Notes under the pieces: generated by a model
What the model was told of the DNA's origin: nothing
The model's database searches: none
What the model saw: only the letters and a program-made list of their open reading frames with translations
Program-made: the position numbers and the translations under genes
Assembly: GCA_964019055.1 (NCBI GenBank)
Contig: OZ025206.1
Location: 2,932,501 to 2,996,500 of the forward strand
Direction: 5' to 3'
DNA length: 64,000 nt
From: Anthopleura xanthogrammica
Taxonomy: Eukaryota > Cnidaria > Anthozoa > Actiniaria > Actiniidae
Shown: positions 37,501 through 47,415 of the stretch, one piece after another
Position numbering within the stretch: position 1 is the first letter of the stretch
Layout of the letters: each line of letters starts with the position of its first letter

Positions 37501-40500
37501 TTCAACCAGAATATCAAAAGTAGGCTATTGATTGATCTTTAATAATTTGATCACTATTTCAGAAAGGAGACAAGATAGAACACCACCTTGTAAATGTTAA
37601 CAAACCCATTCTACGAATACCACACTTGGCCATTCACCTGCAGAGAGAAATGAATGATAAATTCTCTCCCAATAAAGAAACTCACTTGTAAGAAAAGTTT
37701 ACCTTGTGTCATTTTCATAGTATATTTGTTTTCCAGGTTTCCTCCATTAATTTTTGTCAATGAAATTAAACTAATGATTATTTACTCCTCCCTATTTCCT
37801 TTCATTTATTTTTGCATCATGTTTCTGTACTCTACAGATCAGAGAATAATTGACATTGCTAATAATATGGCTAGCAGTCCTGGTGGAAAATAGACCACTC
37901 TGGTTGTCCCATTTCCCAGCTTTGTCTATGTAGTTTATCACCTTAGCTTTGTATTGTGCATTTGTACAGTCTCTGCAGATCAGAGAATAATTGATATATA
38001 AAGCAAGTGAAGCAGTTCTGGATAAAAATAGCTCAATCCTATTGGCTTCCTAGGAGGTAGAAGACCATGTCATTCATGGACTTCCAAGTTGTGACACAGG
38101 CCCATAATGCAAGCCCAAAGCTAAAAACTACAGTATGTTTTACCTTTTATATGATTTCAGAATACCAATCCTAGCTACCAATATCCAAGAACAGCTGAAT
38201 AAAGATACATCTGCTGAAACCTCAGGTTCTGACCAAGACAAGGAACCAAAGCCAGTGACTAAAGTGAGTGGATTTCTAGCTTCGATACTGATTAGAATAC
38301 CTCCAATGGAGACCTAGATATTTATGCATATGTTTTTCTTTTTCCTTTATTTTCCAGGCTGACTCCCATCACTCACTTCTGATGAAGCTCATGATGGACA
38401 ACTTAGGATTTGAGTGCAACCCAGATCAAGTGGTTGACTTTGAGCTCTGTCTGGCCGATACTCAACCTGCTGTAAGCTAAACTGCTATTATAGTGCTCAT
38501 AATAGGAAGGCCACTTTAAATTTATTCACCATAGTGGTGGTCACCTGCACCAGTGTTTACTAGCTTTAGTTTAGTCTTGTGAGTGATTGCTTTTCTCTCT
38601 GTTATCTTTTATCTTCAGGTGCTGGGTGGACCCTTGGAGGAATTCATCTTTTCTCCAAGGCTCGATAATCTGGTGAATGCTTTTGCTGCTTTAGAGGTCA
38701 GTTTATTACATGTTATTCTCCAATTCATTGAGATTGATTCTGCTTTAGCCATTCTGGGGTTGAGGAAAAAAACTTGGTTGAGTTGGCATTGACCATATAC
38801 TCATTAATACTAGTATAACCCTTGTTATAAGTTATCTATTCATAATTCAAAGTCAGATCAACAACTAAATTTCATAGACGTCAACATTTGAGAATTGATG
38901 AGCATGCATTTCTGACACCACTTTACGCAGCTATAATGTCATTGAATGAATCAATATTATAAAGTTATTAATATTACTTTGTTACTTCAGGGGCTGATAT
39001 TGTCATTAGAAGGACCCACAATCAATGCTGATCCTAACATACGGCTTATAAATCTATATGACAATGAAGAGGTGAGATTATGTTAAAATATATATAATTA
39101 TTAAATATCAACTAGTGTATGCACTAGTTTCTTCTGTAATTTTTTACTGAATGCATCTGCTGCAGGTTATGGTGACTGGCCAGATCAGTTTTAGCTTGGT
39201 CATACCTCATCAATGCAAAGATTTGACTGGACAACTTCCAATTTTGGCCAGACATTGTGCAATGACCAGCTATACTATTGCAAGCCCTGTCATCTGGTCT
39301 TTAATAATTTTTGAATCTAATTTTGGTAGGTTGGTTCTGAAAGCGCTCATGGAGCAGCATCAACACTAACAGAAATCATTCTGAGAAGACTTGCAGCTGG
39401 TAATCAAAATTATTATTAGACTAGCTATACAATAGACAATGTGCATCAAAGCTCACAAAGCACTCTGGGAAACTGAGCCCTGCAAAAATGAAACAGGGAA
39501 ATCCAGGGATATATCATTTCCATAGAAAATGTGGGAGGAAAAATTGTCAGATGAATTTTTAGAGGAGCCAAAAAAAGTGTAAGGTTTCCCATCATGCTTT
39601 GTGCTATAAATTAGAGTTCGTGCACATTGGCTATTAGAAATGTTTTCTCACCTAGTTGCATTCTCAAATGGATGGCTTCTAGAGGTCTGATGTTTTGGCT
39701 TCTATCATGCAATCCAAGAAAGTCTATCGACTCAACTGCTTAAATTCTAAAAAATTATAGATATTGTAAATATTAAAATTAATGACTGTGAAATGATAAT
39801 GCACATGGGGCCATCATAGTATACAGCTATTTAAAAAAAGTTTGAAGGGGGAACGGCAAATGGTGATTGGTGAGTGGTGATTGCATAACCAAAAGGGACT
39901 GAGTCAAGAACCTTAAGACAAAGGTTTATAGTTGGGTCATCATTGAAAGAGCTGAATTATTGGACACAGTTAGTTAGCCTGTGAACAGGCTAAGGCAACT
40001 TGGGAGGAGAAAATGGGTGGGGAAGGGAGAGGAAGAGGGGAAAAGAAGAGCCTGTAGAAATTCTAGGACATGGTTGTTATTCAATTCATGTCTCCATAAT
40101 AGTGTGACGACAGTTCCTTTTGGTCATGTCATCACCAATTTTACAGAAAGTTTGGATTTTGATCCCTTTGTCAGATTATAAAAAAATTCAAAGGCTCCCG
40201 TCTAGAATTTTGATACTAGGTATAACAGAATATACCGGTAAGCTATTATGGATTTTATGACATTTCTTTTAGGGAAGCACAGGTGGCAAAGTGGTAAGAC
40301 AATGCCTCTCAGCAATGCAACCCAGGTTTGAGTCCCACTGGGCTTATATCGAGTATTATATACGAGTTGAGTTGCTTGTTGGTTCTCTCCCCTGTGCTTC
40401 AAGTGTTTTTTTCTGGTTTGCCTCCCTCCTTAAAAATCAACTTCTAAATTCCAATTGGAATCCAATGGAAGAAGAGCCACTCTGTGGAATCCACTGTTAC

Positions 40501-43500
40501 AGAGATTCCAAATTATTCATTATTATTTTTCTTATATTTCCATTTCATGTCAATAGGAGGTTCATCAACAAGTTATGAAGAGGCCATCCCCAAGTCTTTT
40601 CTCATAAGTGCTGATCAAGCTCATGCTGTTCATCCTAACTACTCGTAAGTAATGAGTTAAAGTTTTTCATGTGCTTATCAACATGACTGGTGATTGACTG
40701 GCCATTATTTAAAGCCCTGCATAATGTGATCCCTATATGTGTGTGTGTGTGTGAGGCTAAGCCATGTCTAGTCCCAGGTCTTTATGCAAATCCTGATGTT
40801 TTTATTGATTCATTCATTCACTGACTCATACGTTCACTCAATCATTCATTCACTCATCACTCATCATTCATTCATTCATTTATCCATTCATTCATTCATT
40901 ATTCATTCATTCATTCATCCATCATTCATTCATCCATCCACTCATTCATTCATTCATTCATTCAAGTAGACGGATGGGATTCAAGTGTAGTTTTCACTGT
41001 TTCCACTAATTTTACAAGTGTCTTATAATTTTACTTCTTTAATGTCCATTTCATTTTTGTTCAGGGATAAGCATGAAGAGAACCACAGGCCAGGGTTTCA
41101 TAAGGTTGGCAAATTAATTATAGTTATAATAATATTTTATAATGTGCAGAATCATTACATATGCAATTTTGCAGTGGTGCATTATAGCTATATGCTCAGA
41201 GAAGCCTGTCAGTTCCACAAATTGCTCAGTATTGAATGGCACATTGAAAGACAAGAAGGATGGTTGGAGTTGCAAAGTTCAAAATAAAACCCCTTCTATT
41301 TTGATGAAAATTTGGTTCAAAATCTCAACCCCATTCCACTCAACCCCATCAGTAACCTCCTTCTGTACTCGCTGACTTTCATTTTCTGTCTCATGTTGAG
41401 TGTTCAATAATCTGAATCTGGCTAACAGCACATGGTGGTCAGTGTTTGACAGCCACTTGCAACAGATAATGAGATTCAAAGACTTTTATCAGCTGAATCT
41501 GCTTTGATCATGTGGCGGCCATATTTATTGATACAATAGGTTTTGAATCCCTTGGGTCACCTGACCCTTACTTTGAGGTGTTTCAGAACGTTCCAAACAA
41601 AGGTTTTGCTCTAATGGGAATGTGGCCGCTGTCATAAAAGTCCATGAAAACCAGTAATTCAGGGTAAAGTGAAGGGCAAGTTTTTTAGCCCCCTCCACCA
41701 CACCCTTTTTTTCCACACCCCCTCCCCCTCCCCACTTTGCAACAAATAATAAAAAAAATCCTCATGGCAAAGGAATGATTAAGTATTCTTATTTTCCTCG
41801 TTAGGGTCCAGTGTTGAAATTCAATGCCAATCAGAAATATGCCACCACAGCAGTTACTGCAAGTGTAGTGAGACTAGTGGCAGAGAAGATGGGGATACCA
41901 TTGCAGGTCAGCAACTATTGCAGCCATCTAGCATTCTGAATCTTTTCTTTATTTGCAAATGCCTTGCAGCTGGGTTTTATTCCTGTACCTAGCTAGTGCA
42001 TTTCTTTTCTGCCCCAAAATGTCTTGAAAATGCAAAAAAAAAAAAATTAATTTAAAGAAAGTTTAAATTCAAAGTGTTCTTAGGAAGTTTGCATGCCCTT
42101 GGAATACCCTTGTGCCTTTGACATTTACGACATTTGTTCTTGGAGCTATCTGCTAAATTTTTACAAGTTACATGTTTCTCTCCTTGTTGGATATAGGAGG
42201 TTTGTGTGAGGAATGATTCTGCTTGTGGTTCCACCATTGGACCTATTCTGTCCGCTAAGCTTGGAATGAGAACTGTTGGTAAGTTGAAACACAGTTTTAC
42301 CTTGAATTTTGCTTGGGAGCGAGGGGGTGCAAAGAGGGAGAGACAAAGGGGCTTTTAGACTCCCCAAATAAATCATACCCACTAAATAGCGCTTTCCACA
42401 GATGACGTACATTACAATTGTGCATCATGGGATTGAAATGTGGACAAGAGCGCCAGCTAGTATGCCGCAACAATGTTTTCTTGTCTTGTTGCTTCCAATT
42501 CATGGAAAAACTAGGTTTTTTTTGACTGATATTGATTTTCTTTCTACAATTTATTGTAACTGATGCCTTTTATGCAAATTTTGTCAACAATACAATGAAA
42601 TAATATATAGAAGCTGACCCAAATGTCTCAACTTGAAACAACAGTTTGAAGGCAATGGAGTGTAACTCTGATATCTGCTATTACAAGTAGAAGAATAAAT
42701 GATTACACAATTAAATCCCCCTAACCATAAAGTATTATTTTTGTAGATATTGGAGGACCACAACTGGCAATGCATTCTATCAGAGAGATGTGCTGTACGT
42801 CCAGTATTTACCAGTGTTCTCATCTGTTTAAGGTACACCTATATTGCCTCTTATATCTCAAGTTGATTTTTAAGGAGGAAAAACCAGATGTAAACCTCTA
42901 TGTTTACTTCTCTATAAACTTAACCACTCTTGAGGTGGATGGAAAGCCTTACAGGTCAAGGACCCAACTTCAAGGCAACCGATAGATCGAATTCAATTTG
43001 GAAGTTGATTTTTGTGAAGGGAGGAAAACCAGAGAACCCGAAGAAAAACCCTTGAGCACAGGCGACCGCTTTCGCCGCTACACCACCCGTACTTCCCTAA
43101 GTACTTACTTACTTACTGCCCTTTATTCCTGCTGGCATCGCTGGCATGTAGAGCAGCAGAAAAGGATGACAAACAGTTGTAGTCTTTTACTTTGCTGCTG
43201 TTTCCGTAACACAATTTGTTTTACGAGACAGGGTTGTTAGCCCTGTGTCCAACCACCTAACCTGGAGGACCGGTGGACCGCGCTTCCTCCAGCCTCTACC
43301 CTTTGACCTGTCTGACTTGGGGGACCCTACCAGGAGACTAAGTTCCCGCCAGCATGCTCTAGGGGTCATAGAGGCATGCAAGCTCTCCAACCATGACAAG
43401 GTGGCAATCCACCGGAGAGAATCCTCCATGTTTAAATATGTATAATTTGTCATGTCTTACTTAGTTATGTATGTTATTTTGCTTTTAACTTTTCAGGGAT

Positions 43501-43547
43501 TTTTTCAACATTTCCCAAGTATTGATTCATCTTTTGTCAATATCTGA
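34554..43547 (+). CDS. DNPEP: Aspartyl aminopeptidase (M18 metallopeptidase)
   Basis: A cytosolic dinuclear zinc aminopeptidase that removes N-terminal Asp or Glu from peptides. Sixteen exons: 34554-34565, 35048-35126, 35458-35660, 36185-36310, 37563-37687, 38161-38263, 38358-38471, 38619-38696, 38991-39071, 39330-39399, 40557-40644, 41065-41104, 41805-41906, 42197-42278, 42747-42832, 43497-43547 (TGA). All phases join, giving 479 aa, close to the usual 475-485. Family motifs: GPSPFH (25-30), GAHTDSPC with His91 and Asp93, PRLDNL with Asp270, YDNEEVGS with Glu306 (general base) and Glu307, [11 protein letters not shown] with Asp350, and MHSIREM with His444. All metal ligands are present, so the enzyme should be active. 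The 12-bp first coding exon (MAGK) is chosen for its ATG and phase fit; it is the least certain part. Confidence 0.95.
35235..35395 (+). repeat. (GAT)n-rich microsatellite, DNPEP intron 2
   Basis: Impure GAT/GATGAT array with palindromic GATGATCATC steps, between the second and third coding exons. Confidence 0.9.
35754..35941. mobile_element. Inverted-repeat element, DNPEP intron 3
   Basis: Arms of about 45 bp: AGTAATGTGATCGTCCAGGT, then GAGTGTAGTCTT and its inverse. Part of the arm (CATCCGGGTGAATGTAGTCC) is seen alone at 61396, and its inverse at 16221. Confidence 0.85.
36015..36112. mobile_element. Family C fragment, DNPEP intron 3
   Basis: Carries TTAGCTGGACAAGTTGTCGA and CATTGTCCATCAGCCAGCTG, the GACCAGCTGTTATTTT-type end of family C. 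The complete members are at 36430 and 46659. Confidence 0.6.
36430..36612. mobile_element. Family C element, DNPEP intron 4
   Basis: Ends GGCTTAAAATAACTGCCAGT and inverted CTGGCCATTATTTAAAGCCC, with internal GTCATCGGCCAATGTC and CTGGTGATTGACTGG. About 180 bp, non-coding. Related sequences are at 36015, 39170, 40680 and 46659. Confidence 0.75.
36576..36782 (+). repeat. Intragenic duplicated segment, copy 1
   Basis: About 200 bp (end of family C, (GT)n, GGTCTTTATGCAAATCCTGA, then the start of the ATTC array) recur at 40680-40865 in a later DNPEP intron. This copy has 15 extra bases near 36667. Confidence 0.9.
36783..37164 (+). repeat. (CCAT)n microsatellite, about 95 units
   Basis: Almost pure CATC tetramers, broken once at 36846 (TTCAAACATC), then (ATTC)n and (CTTC)n to about 37360. 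The unit number may be limited by assembly. Open frames (HPSI repeats; WMDG on the other strand) are artefacts. Confidence 0.97.
37403..37530. mobile_element. Inverted-repeat element, DNPEP intron 4
   Basis: CAATAGCCAACTTTTGATAT followed by TCTGGTTGA, and the inverse at the right end ending TAGGCTATTG. Arms are about 30 bp. Confidence 0.75.
39170..39293. mobile_element. Family C element, DNPEP intron 9
   Basis: Shares GTGACTGGCCAGATCAGTTT, TTGACTGGACAA and GACATTGTGCAATGACCAGC with the other members. It ends 36 bases before the acceptor at 39330. Confidence 0.65.
39819..39960. repeat. Partial family D element, DNPEP intron 10
   Basis: Starts TATACAGCTATTTAAAAAAA, the end sequence of the inverted-repeat element at 45625. 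The opposite end was not found. Confidence 0.45.
40272..40500 (+). mobile_element. tRNA-headed SINE, DNPEP intron 10
   Basis: The A box TGGCAAAGTGGTAAGAC and B box GGTTTGAGTCC lie 42 bp apart, as in tRNA genes. The body has CTGGTTTGCCTCCCTCCTTA then AAAATCAACTTCTAAATTCC. The same body follows a tRNA-like head at 48850-49066 and is found in other fragments. Confidence 0.75.
40680..40970 (+). repeat. Intragenic duplicated segment, copy 2
   Basis: Copy of 36576-36782 in DNPEP intron 11, followed by a short imperfect (ATTC)n array instead of the 380-bp CATC array. It lacks 15 bases found in copy 1. Confidence 0.9.
42858..42886 (-). mobile_element. SINE body fragment, DNPEP intron 15
   Basis: AGTTGATTTTTAAGGAGGAA with AAACCAGA matches the SINE body in inverse orientation. 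It starts 26 bases after the exon 15 donor. Confidence 0.5.
42955..43092 (-). mobile_element. SINE copy, DNPEP intron 15
   Basis: On the minus strand: a degraded tRNA-like head (GGTGGTGTAGCGGCGAAAGC), then GGGTTTTTCTTCGGGTTCTC, GGTTTTCCTCCC, AAAAATCAACTTCCAAATTG. Same family as 40272 and 48850. Confidence 0.65.
43095..43440. mobile_element. Probable transposon remnant, DNPEP intron 15
   Basis: This block is more GC-rich than its surroundings, with motifs such as GGAGGACCGGTGGACCGCG and CATGACAAGGTGGCAATCCA. It looks like a retroelement fragment, preceded by a short (ACTT)n run. I could not place it in a family; no reverse transcriptase or other domain is visible. Confidence 0.4.
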
Positions 43548-43694
43548 TCTGGATCATCTATCATGGTTGAATTTTCTGCAACTGTATTTGCAGCAGTCTA
43601 AATTTTTTGCAAAGTTTTTGAATAGAATCCAAATGAAATACATAAAATGAAAGATCACTTCTTTTCATAGTCCATAATATTTCTTTTGAGTCAT

Positions 43695-43902
43695 TACAGC
43701 GCTTTCCAATCACACACGGAATTGTACAATTTGTTGTCTTGACAAAGTTCCTTTTGGTGGATGTCAATCAAGGCGTTTCCACATTCCACATGCCTTGATA
43801 ACTTTGTTTTTACTGACAATGCCATGGAAACCCTTTGATTATTGATGTCCACCAAAACCTAATTTTGTCAAGACAGTGATTTGCATGATCGGAAAGCGCT
43901 GT
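43695..43902. mobile_element. Inverted-repeat element
   Basis: ACAGCGCTTTCCAATCA and its inverse TGATCGGAAAGCGCTGT bound 208 bp. Inner arms ATTGTCTTGACAAA / TTTTGTCAAGACAGTG and GGTGGATGTC / GATGTCCACC also pair. Confidence 0.75.
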
Positions 43903-44834
43903 CAGCCTGGTGTAGACTTGTGACAGAATCATAGTTTTAGTCGTGGAATCGTAGTTAGAAACAGCTTATGATGAAGTGAAAACCAGAAAATGGAGTTGGA
44001 AGCATGTCACAAGCAATGTGAAGGATCACGTTTGCTTGGCTTATGCTTATACTCATGACAAGTGACTTGTACAGTCATGCAAGAACTGCTTCCGACTCCA
44101 ACTCCATCGTAACTGAAAACTAGGTCTTAGAGGAGAGTGTGGATTTATACATGGATATTGCTTAGCTTATCAGTTATGGAAGACACCATTGCTTTCATCG
44201 TAAAGAGCATATTGAAATTAGTAATCTTCAAAAAATTCATTTCAAAAAGCTACAGCCACAGAAAGGTTTGTATGGAAACAACAACCAAGGGCCTATCAGC
44301 ATTGTTTTCATGTTTTTGGTACATTTTAAATGCTTACAACTCTGCAGTGATTTAATATATAACAACAGAACTCTACCAAATTACTAATTTAGACATGCTC
44401 TTTCTCGTAATCGAAATATGTTTTTGAAATCATTGATTATTCATGGTGCTAGTTCCCAGTCTTTTACTCATTTTCATGACAATCTTAGGCCGCCAAAAAA
44501 CTTTGCAGTCGGGGTCCAAAGAATTTGTCATCATGATTTTTGTGTTTCAATGTTTAATTTGGGATGTAATGGGAACTTAATCTGTAGGATTAATGAAAAT
44601 GTTTAATTTTTTCCATTTTGTTTGCTTGCCGTGAGGATAGAACTCTTAGTTTGAAATAAAGTGTTGTTGTTAGCCACGGTTGAGTAAGACTTTCTTATAT
44701 TCTGAAAAACACTGCCGCTGACTGCATTATTAAGTTACTTTTGATAATGGATTCTATAAGTTCTGTTGGTGAAACTTTTCTAACATTTTGTAAGAAGGGT
44801 TTTCAAGTTTAAATAAATCCCCTGCTGATGTATG

Positions 44835-44890
44835 CGGATTTGAACCACTGAGATCACCAGGGTGCTCGATTTTAAAACCTAGCTAAAGCT
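44835..44890 (-). other. tRNA-like B box region
   Basis: On the minus strand a good B box (GTGGTTCAAATCC) follows a weak A box (TTTAGCTAGGTTT) at tRNA-like distance. The anticodon arm does not fold well. It may be a SINE head or chance. Confidence 0.25.
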
Positions 44891-44980
44891 GCTCATGCAT
44901 ATGGTCTATATGGTTGTCCTTTCAGGATCTGACCACAGAAAGGAAGGAAGTGGGGAGCTATAGCTTTCACATTTCCCTAA

Positions 44981-45179
44981 AGGCCAATTTACATGGTAAA
45001 ACTTGCTTACAACTGTTGCATACAATCTGCTTACACCATGCTTACAATGCGAATTGCATTCTGCAAATCAACCCTACAACTTGCTACAACTTTCTTGTCG
45101 TACACAACCGTTGTGAGCAAGTTGTAGTTCTGATTTACACAAAGAAATTTGTGTTGTAAATGTTGTAAATTATTGGCCT
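44981..45179. mobile_element. Inverted-repeat element
   Basis: Ends AGGCCAATTTACATGGTAAA and inverse of GTAAATTATTGGCCT. The interior is rich in ACAACTTGC/GCAAGTTGT words. Confidence 0.7.
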
Positions 45180-45624
45180 AATATTCCCCAGCTTTTTAAT
45201 CCCAACCCTCTACCCTTCATGAGTGACACAAGGTCTGAAATGGGAAAACAGTGGTTAGGATCATTCAAAAATGAAAGTCCAACCTTTTATCACAGCAGTA
45301 ATTAAAACTGCTATTCATGATTCTTATATATGTACTTTAATTTTTTTTGTAAGTTTTTACATAATGTCAAAAATAAACTTTGGAGCCATTTTTTGATAAC
45401 AAAATGGGGTAAAGTTCTCTGTAAATGTCAGTCACCCTTGGTCTGGGAGTTTCCAAATTTTGTTTTGAGACCTGCAGTGATATTTGCTAAACAAACTTGC
45501 ACAAAATCAAATATGGCTGTTTCTACACTACATAGACATCCAAAGTCCTCTCAATGTTAGTAAAAATTGCCTCTAACAAAGCACAAATCATGAAGTGAAT
45601 ATACCAATGAACCAAGTGCAAGGG

Positions 45625-45849
45625 ATATACAGCTATTTCAAAAAAGGTTGGTGAAGGTTCTGTTGCATAATGCAAGTTGCTTACCAAGCTAAAAAATTAA
45701 TGTATTATTATATTCATATGTAAATAACATCAGCACATAAGCAAATATGCTGGAAAGACCTTCAGACAAAGTTTTGGAAAATCCTGTTGTGTTGTGACCC
45801 TTTGCTTCTTGAACTCACAAACCTTTTTTTTTTTTAAATAGCTGTATAT
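45625..45849. mobile_element. Family D inverted-repeat element
   Basis: ATATACAGCTATTTCAAAAA and inverse TTTTTTAAATAGCTGTATAT bound 225 bp. A partial copy is at 39819. Confidence 0.7.
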
Positions 45850-46186
45850 CATCTTGACATTCCTGTGTCATCTACACATAAAATGCATAAGGGAATGGCA
45901 GTTTGCAATCATTCCCAGAAGAGTCTAAAGTGTGGTGGCCACGTTGCAGATATTAACAAAGAAAGCTTTGTTATATCCACCAAATATATGGCAGCAATGA
46001 CGTAATATGCAAAGGGAAAATATAACTTTGAATGTACTTTGCTACCATGGCAACTACGAAATATGTCAATATCATTAACGTAATATCAATATGGCTTAAA
46101 TTTCAATAATATGTATCACTCACATCTAAATTCTTAACCAATCTCTTCAGTGGTATGTACTGATTGTCACACAGTTGCGACAGAAA

Positions 46187-46272
46187 AATCAGGCAATACA
46201 CTGCCGTCAATCAGAGTATGTAAATGTACCAAATAATTTGTTTGATTGGCGGTAGTCTACTACCTGATTTCC
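46187..46272. repeat. Hairpin
   Basis: AAATCAGGCAATACACTGCC followed by GTCAATCA, and inverse TGATTGGCGGTAGTCTACTA with CCTGATTT. A related arm is at 9591-9668. Confidence 0.65.
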
Positions 46273-46658
46273 CTTTGTAACTGTTGTGTCAATCAGCAGG
46301 TAGCAATGAAAACAGTGGTAACTACTTTAACTGATACTAAATAGCCTCTAACTTTCTGGGACCAGACCAAATCATGTTCATCAATTCACCAAATTATGTT
46401 TCTTAAAAATCCTCGAATATTGCTGGAAGATCATGTTATAGTTTTCTATGTACAACGTTTTGATAATGAATACATACAGCTGAGTAATGAGAAATATTGT
46501 TAAAATATTCTATGGCAAACAGTAGCAAAGAGCAGGATTCCTTATGGTGCCAGGACAGGAAACCCAGGAGACTATGCTGTACTTCATTTGGGAACCGATC
46601 TACAGTATCTTTCCTGGCCTTCTTCACAATGGTTTAATAGTTACTGATGACATAATTT

Positions 46659-46923
46659 GGGCTAAAATAACAGCTGGTCATCGGACAATGTCCAGCCACA
46701 ATAGACCCCTTTCATGTGACGTCAAATCAACTCAATTTGGAGGACAAAACAAACCTATTGTTTTGTCCTCCAAATTGGGCTGCATTCCAACGTGTTGAAA
46801 GGGGTCTATTGGAACAGTTTGTCTTGTCAAAACTTTGCCTTCCTGGTCATTTTGACCAGTAACATTGACCAAGCCAATTTGGTTGCTCATCACTGGCGAT
46901 TGACCAGACATTATTCTTAGCCC
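46659..46923. mobile_element. Family C element carrying a nested family A copy
   Basis: Ends GGGCTAAAATAACAGCTGGT and inverted GACCAGACATTATTCTTAGC. It is split by a TA-flanked family A element at 46704-46806. The sequence on both sides (TGTCCAGCCA | TTGTCTTGTCAAAACTTTGC) corresponds to adjoining sequence in the 36430 copy. Confidence 0.8.
46704..46806. mobile_element. MITE family A copy 4 (nested)
   Basis: 103 bp between TA dinucleotides. A nearly perfect hairpin: GACCCCTTTCATGTGACGTC at the left, GTTGAAAGGGGTC at the right, centre CAATTTGGAGGACAAAACAA paired with its inverse. Confidence 0.85.
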
Positions 46924-47415
46924 TGGTTTCAAAGTAAAAACCTGGGAAAACCACAGCACAGCAACGGTGACATAAAAAACTGCAGTTCCTCCTGTCTCAC
47001 AAATACATGCCATATCTATGCTACACGTTTTTCACCAATTTTAACTTTTCAATTTTGTTCAAGAAATCAGTTCACTACAACACCTAAATCAGTTTTAAAA
47101 CTCTGTACTGAGAGAAAGAGAAGGTATGTTGAGAAATAAAAATGAGGTTTTCTGTCTATTTCACATCACTGCCAAGTTATAAGCAAACTATAAAAACTTA
47201 TGAGTTGAAGAAAAAAATTACTGACATTTCACCCAAAAAAAACCACACACATGGAAGCATGTTTGAGCAAAACATTTTCCCTCCGTAGTAATGTCATTTC
47301 TAATGTAAAGTGAAACTATCATACCTAAACTAAATTGTTCTATTGTCTTGAAAAAAATCATAGGCAGTGAGCTAAATCAAAAAATATAATACATTCATAT
47401 GTAATAAATAGTTAT

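Larger units (their letters stand above)
43548..47415. other. Convergent intergenic region DNPEP / NAB
   Basis: 3' flanks of both genes. No exon supported. Holds inverted-repeat elements at 43695, 44981, 45625 and 46659, plus smaller hairpins. A possible AATAAA for DNPEP is at about 44656 (TGAAATAAAGTGTTG). Confidence 0.6.
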
